A DNA stretch of 6,025 nucleotides. It comes from Chitinophagaceae bacterium. Its GTDB lineage: Bacteria > Bacteroidota > Bacteroidia > Chitinophagales > Chitinophagaceae. The position numbers were made by a program, and so were the translations under genes. How positions within the stretch are numbered: position 1 is the first letter of the stretch; every line of letters starts with the position of its first letter. Shown one piece after another: positions 5,884 to 6,025 of the stretch. Location of the stretch: contig CANGEZ010000141.1 of the NCBI GenBank assembly GCA_947452875.1, positions 1 to 6,025 of the forward strand, read 5' to 3'. A model generated the notes under the pieces. It was not told where the DNA came from. It ran no database searches and saw only the letters and a program-made list of their open reading frames with translations.

Positions 5884-5935
5884 TCAATTTTGATTTTTGA
5901 ATTTTTAATTTTGATTTTTGAAACAATTCGTGGTT
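5884..5935 (+). repeat. Right inverted flank of the repeat region, with a half 17-mer
   Basis: The stretch contains TTTTGATTTTTGAA, TTTTTAATTTTGATTTTTG, then AAACAATTCGTGGTT. Its reverse complement aligns with 4883-4935 (AACCACGAATT, GTTTCAAAA, TGATTGA), except that it has one octamer of the 17-mer instead of two. It lies between the array end and the terminator of the right-hand gene. Confidence 0.5.
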
Positions 5936-5937
5936 AC

Positions 5938-5968
5938 AAAAAAGCCTGTGGTTAATTCCACAGGCTTT
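5938..5968 (-). terminator. Rho-independent terminator of the right-hand minus-strand gene
   Basis: AAAGCCTGTGG (5941-5951) pairs perfectly with CCACAGGCTTT (5958-5968) across a TTAATT loop, an 11-bp stem. Read on the minus strand the stem is followed by a run of six T (GGCTTTTTTGTAACC). It lies 18 bases after the stop codon of the minus-strand gene entering from the right edge, which fits an intrinsic terminator for that gene. It would also isolate the array from that transcript. Confidence 0.88.
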
Positions 5969-5986
5969 AAAAATTCATATCAGAAA

Positions 5987-6025
5987 TTATTCCGCCGGTG
6001 CTTCTGGCGTTTCTTCATTTTCATT
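5987..6025 (-). CDS. C-terminal end of an unidentified minus-strand protein with an acidic Pro/Ala tail
   Basis: Read on the minus strand from the right edge the frame gives NENEETPEAPAE and then TAA at 5987-5989. The strong terminator just downstream supports a real gene end here. The tail is acidic and Pro/Ala-rich, as on several soluble Flavobacterial proteins, including some ribosomal and stress proteins, but 12 residues do not identify a family. A neighbouring minus-strand frame is also open over this short stretch (MKMKKRQKHRRNNF), so the frame is likely but not certain. Confidence 0.6.
   Translation of the reverse strand, partial: NENEETPEAPAE

Noticed and set aside
5413..5955. Two small + strand open frames (5413-5610, 5746-5955)
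   Set aside because: Both lie largely or wholly in the array and are translations of the repeat, with no start context and no relation to a protein family I recognise.

Overview
The window looks like chromosomal DNA of a Bacteroidota bacterium, most likely Flavobacteriaceae (Flavobacterium-like). The evidence is AT-rich DNA, a large outer-membrane barrel protein with a carboxypeptidase-regulatory-like N-terminus, an exact Bacteroidota -7 promoter element (TAnnTTTG) in front of a helicase gene, no clear Shine-Dalgarno sequences, and long intergenic regions filled with palindromic repeats. The assignment rests on these family-level features, not on a database match.

Layout from left to right: (1) the last 50 codons of a + strand gene, probably an alpha/beta hydrolase (2-154); (2) a 943-residue + strand outer-membrane beta-barrel protein related to TonB-dependent receptors (237-3068); (3) a 407-bp gap between convergent genes (3069-3475), almost entirely repeats: an inverted pair of C5/G5 hairpins touching the two stop codons, one REP-like CCCC/GGGG hairpin, and two roughly 90-100 bp units made of a CCCACCGT/ACGGTGGG hairpin plus a 17-mer, AATTCGTGAATTCGTGG; (4) a - strand DEAD-box RNA helicase with a DbpA-type C-terminal RNA-binding domain (3476-4804); (5) a 1.18-kb non-coding region (4805-5986) with the helicase promoter, an AT-rich stretch without recognisable features, and a tandem array with a 140-bp period (5182-5866) built around the same 17-mer and bracketed by diverged inverted flanks; (6) an intrinsic terminator and the last 12 codons of another - strand gene (5938-6025).

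The genes do not form an obvious pathway. The barrel protein is an envelope protein of unknown substrate, and the helicase is probably a ribosome-assembly factor. The most notable content is non-coding: two different palindrome families on the two sides of the helicase gene are organised around one shared 17-mer. This resembles REP/BIME-type elements, but no transposase is present in the window to explain how they spread.
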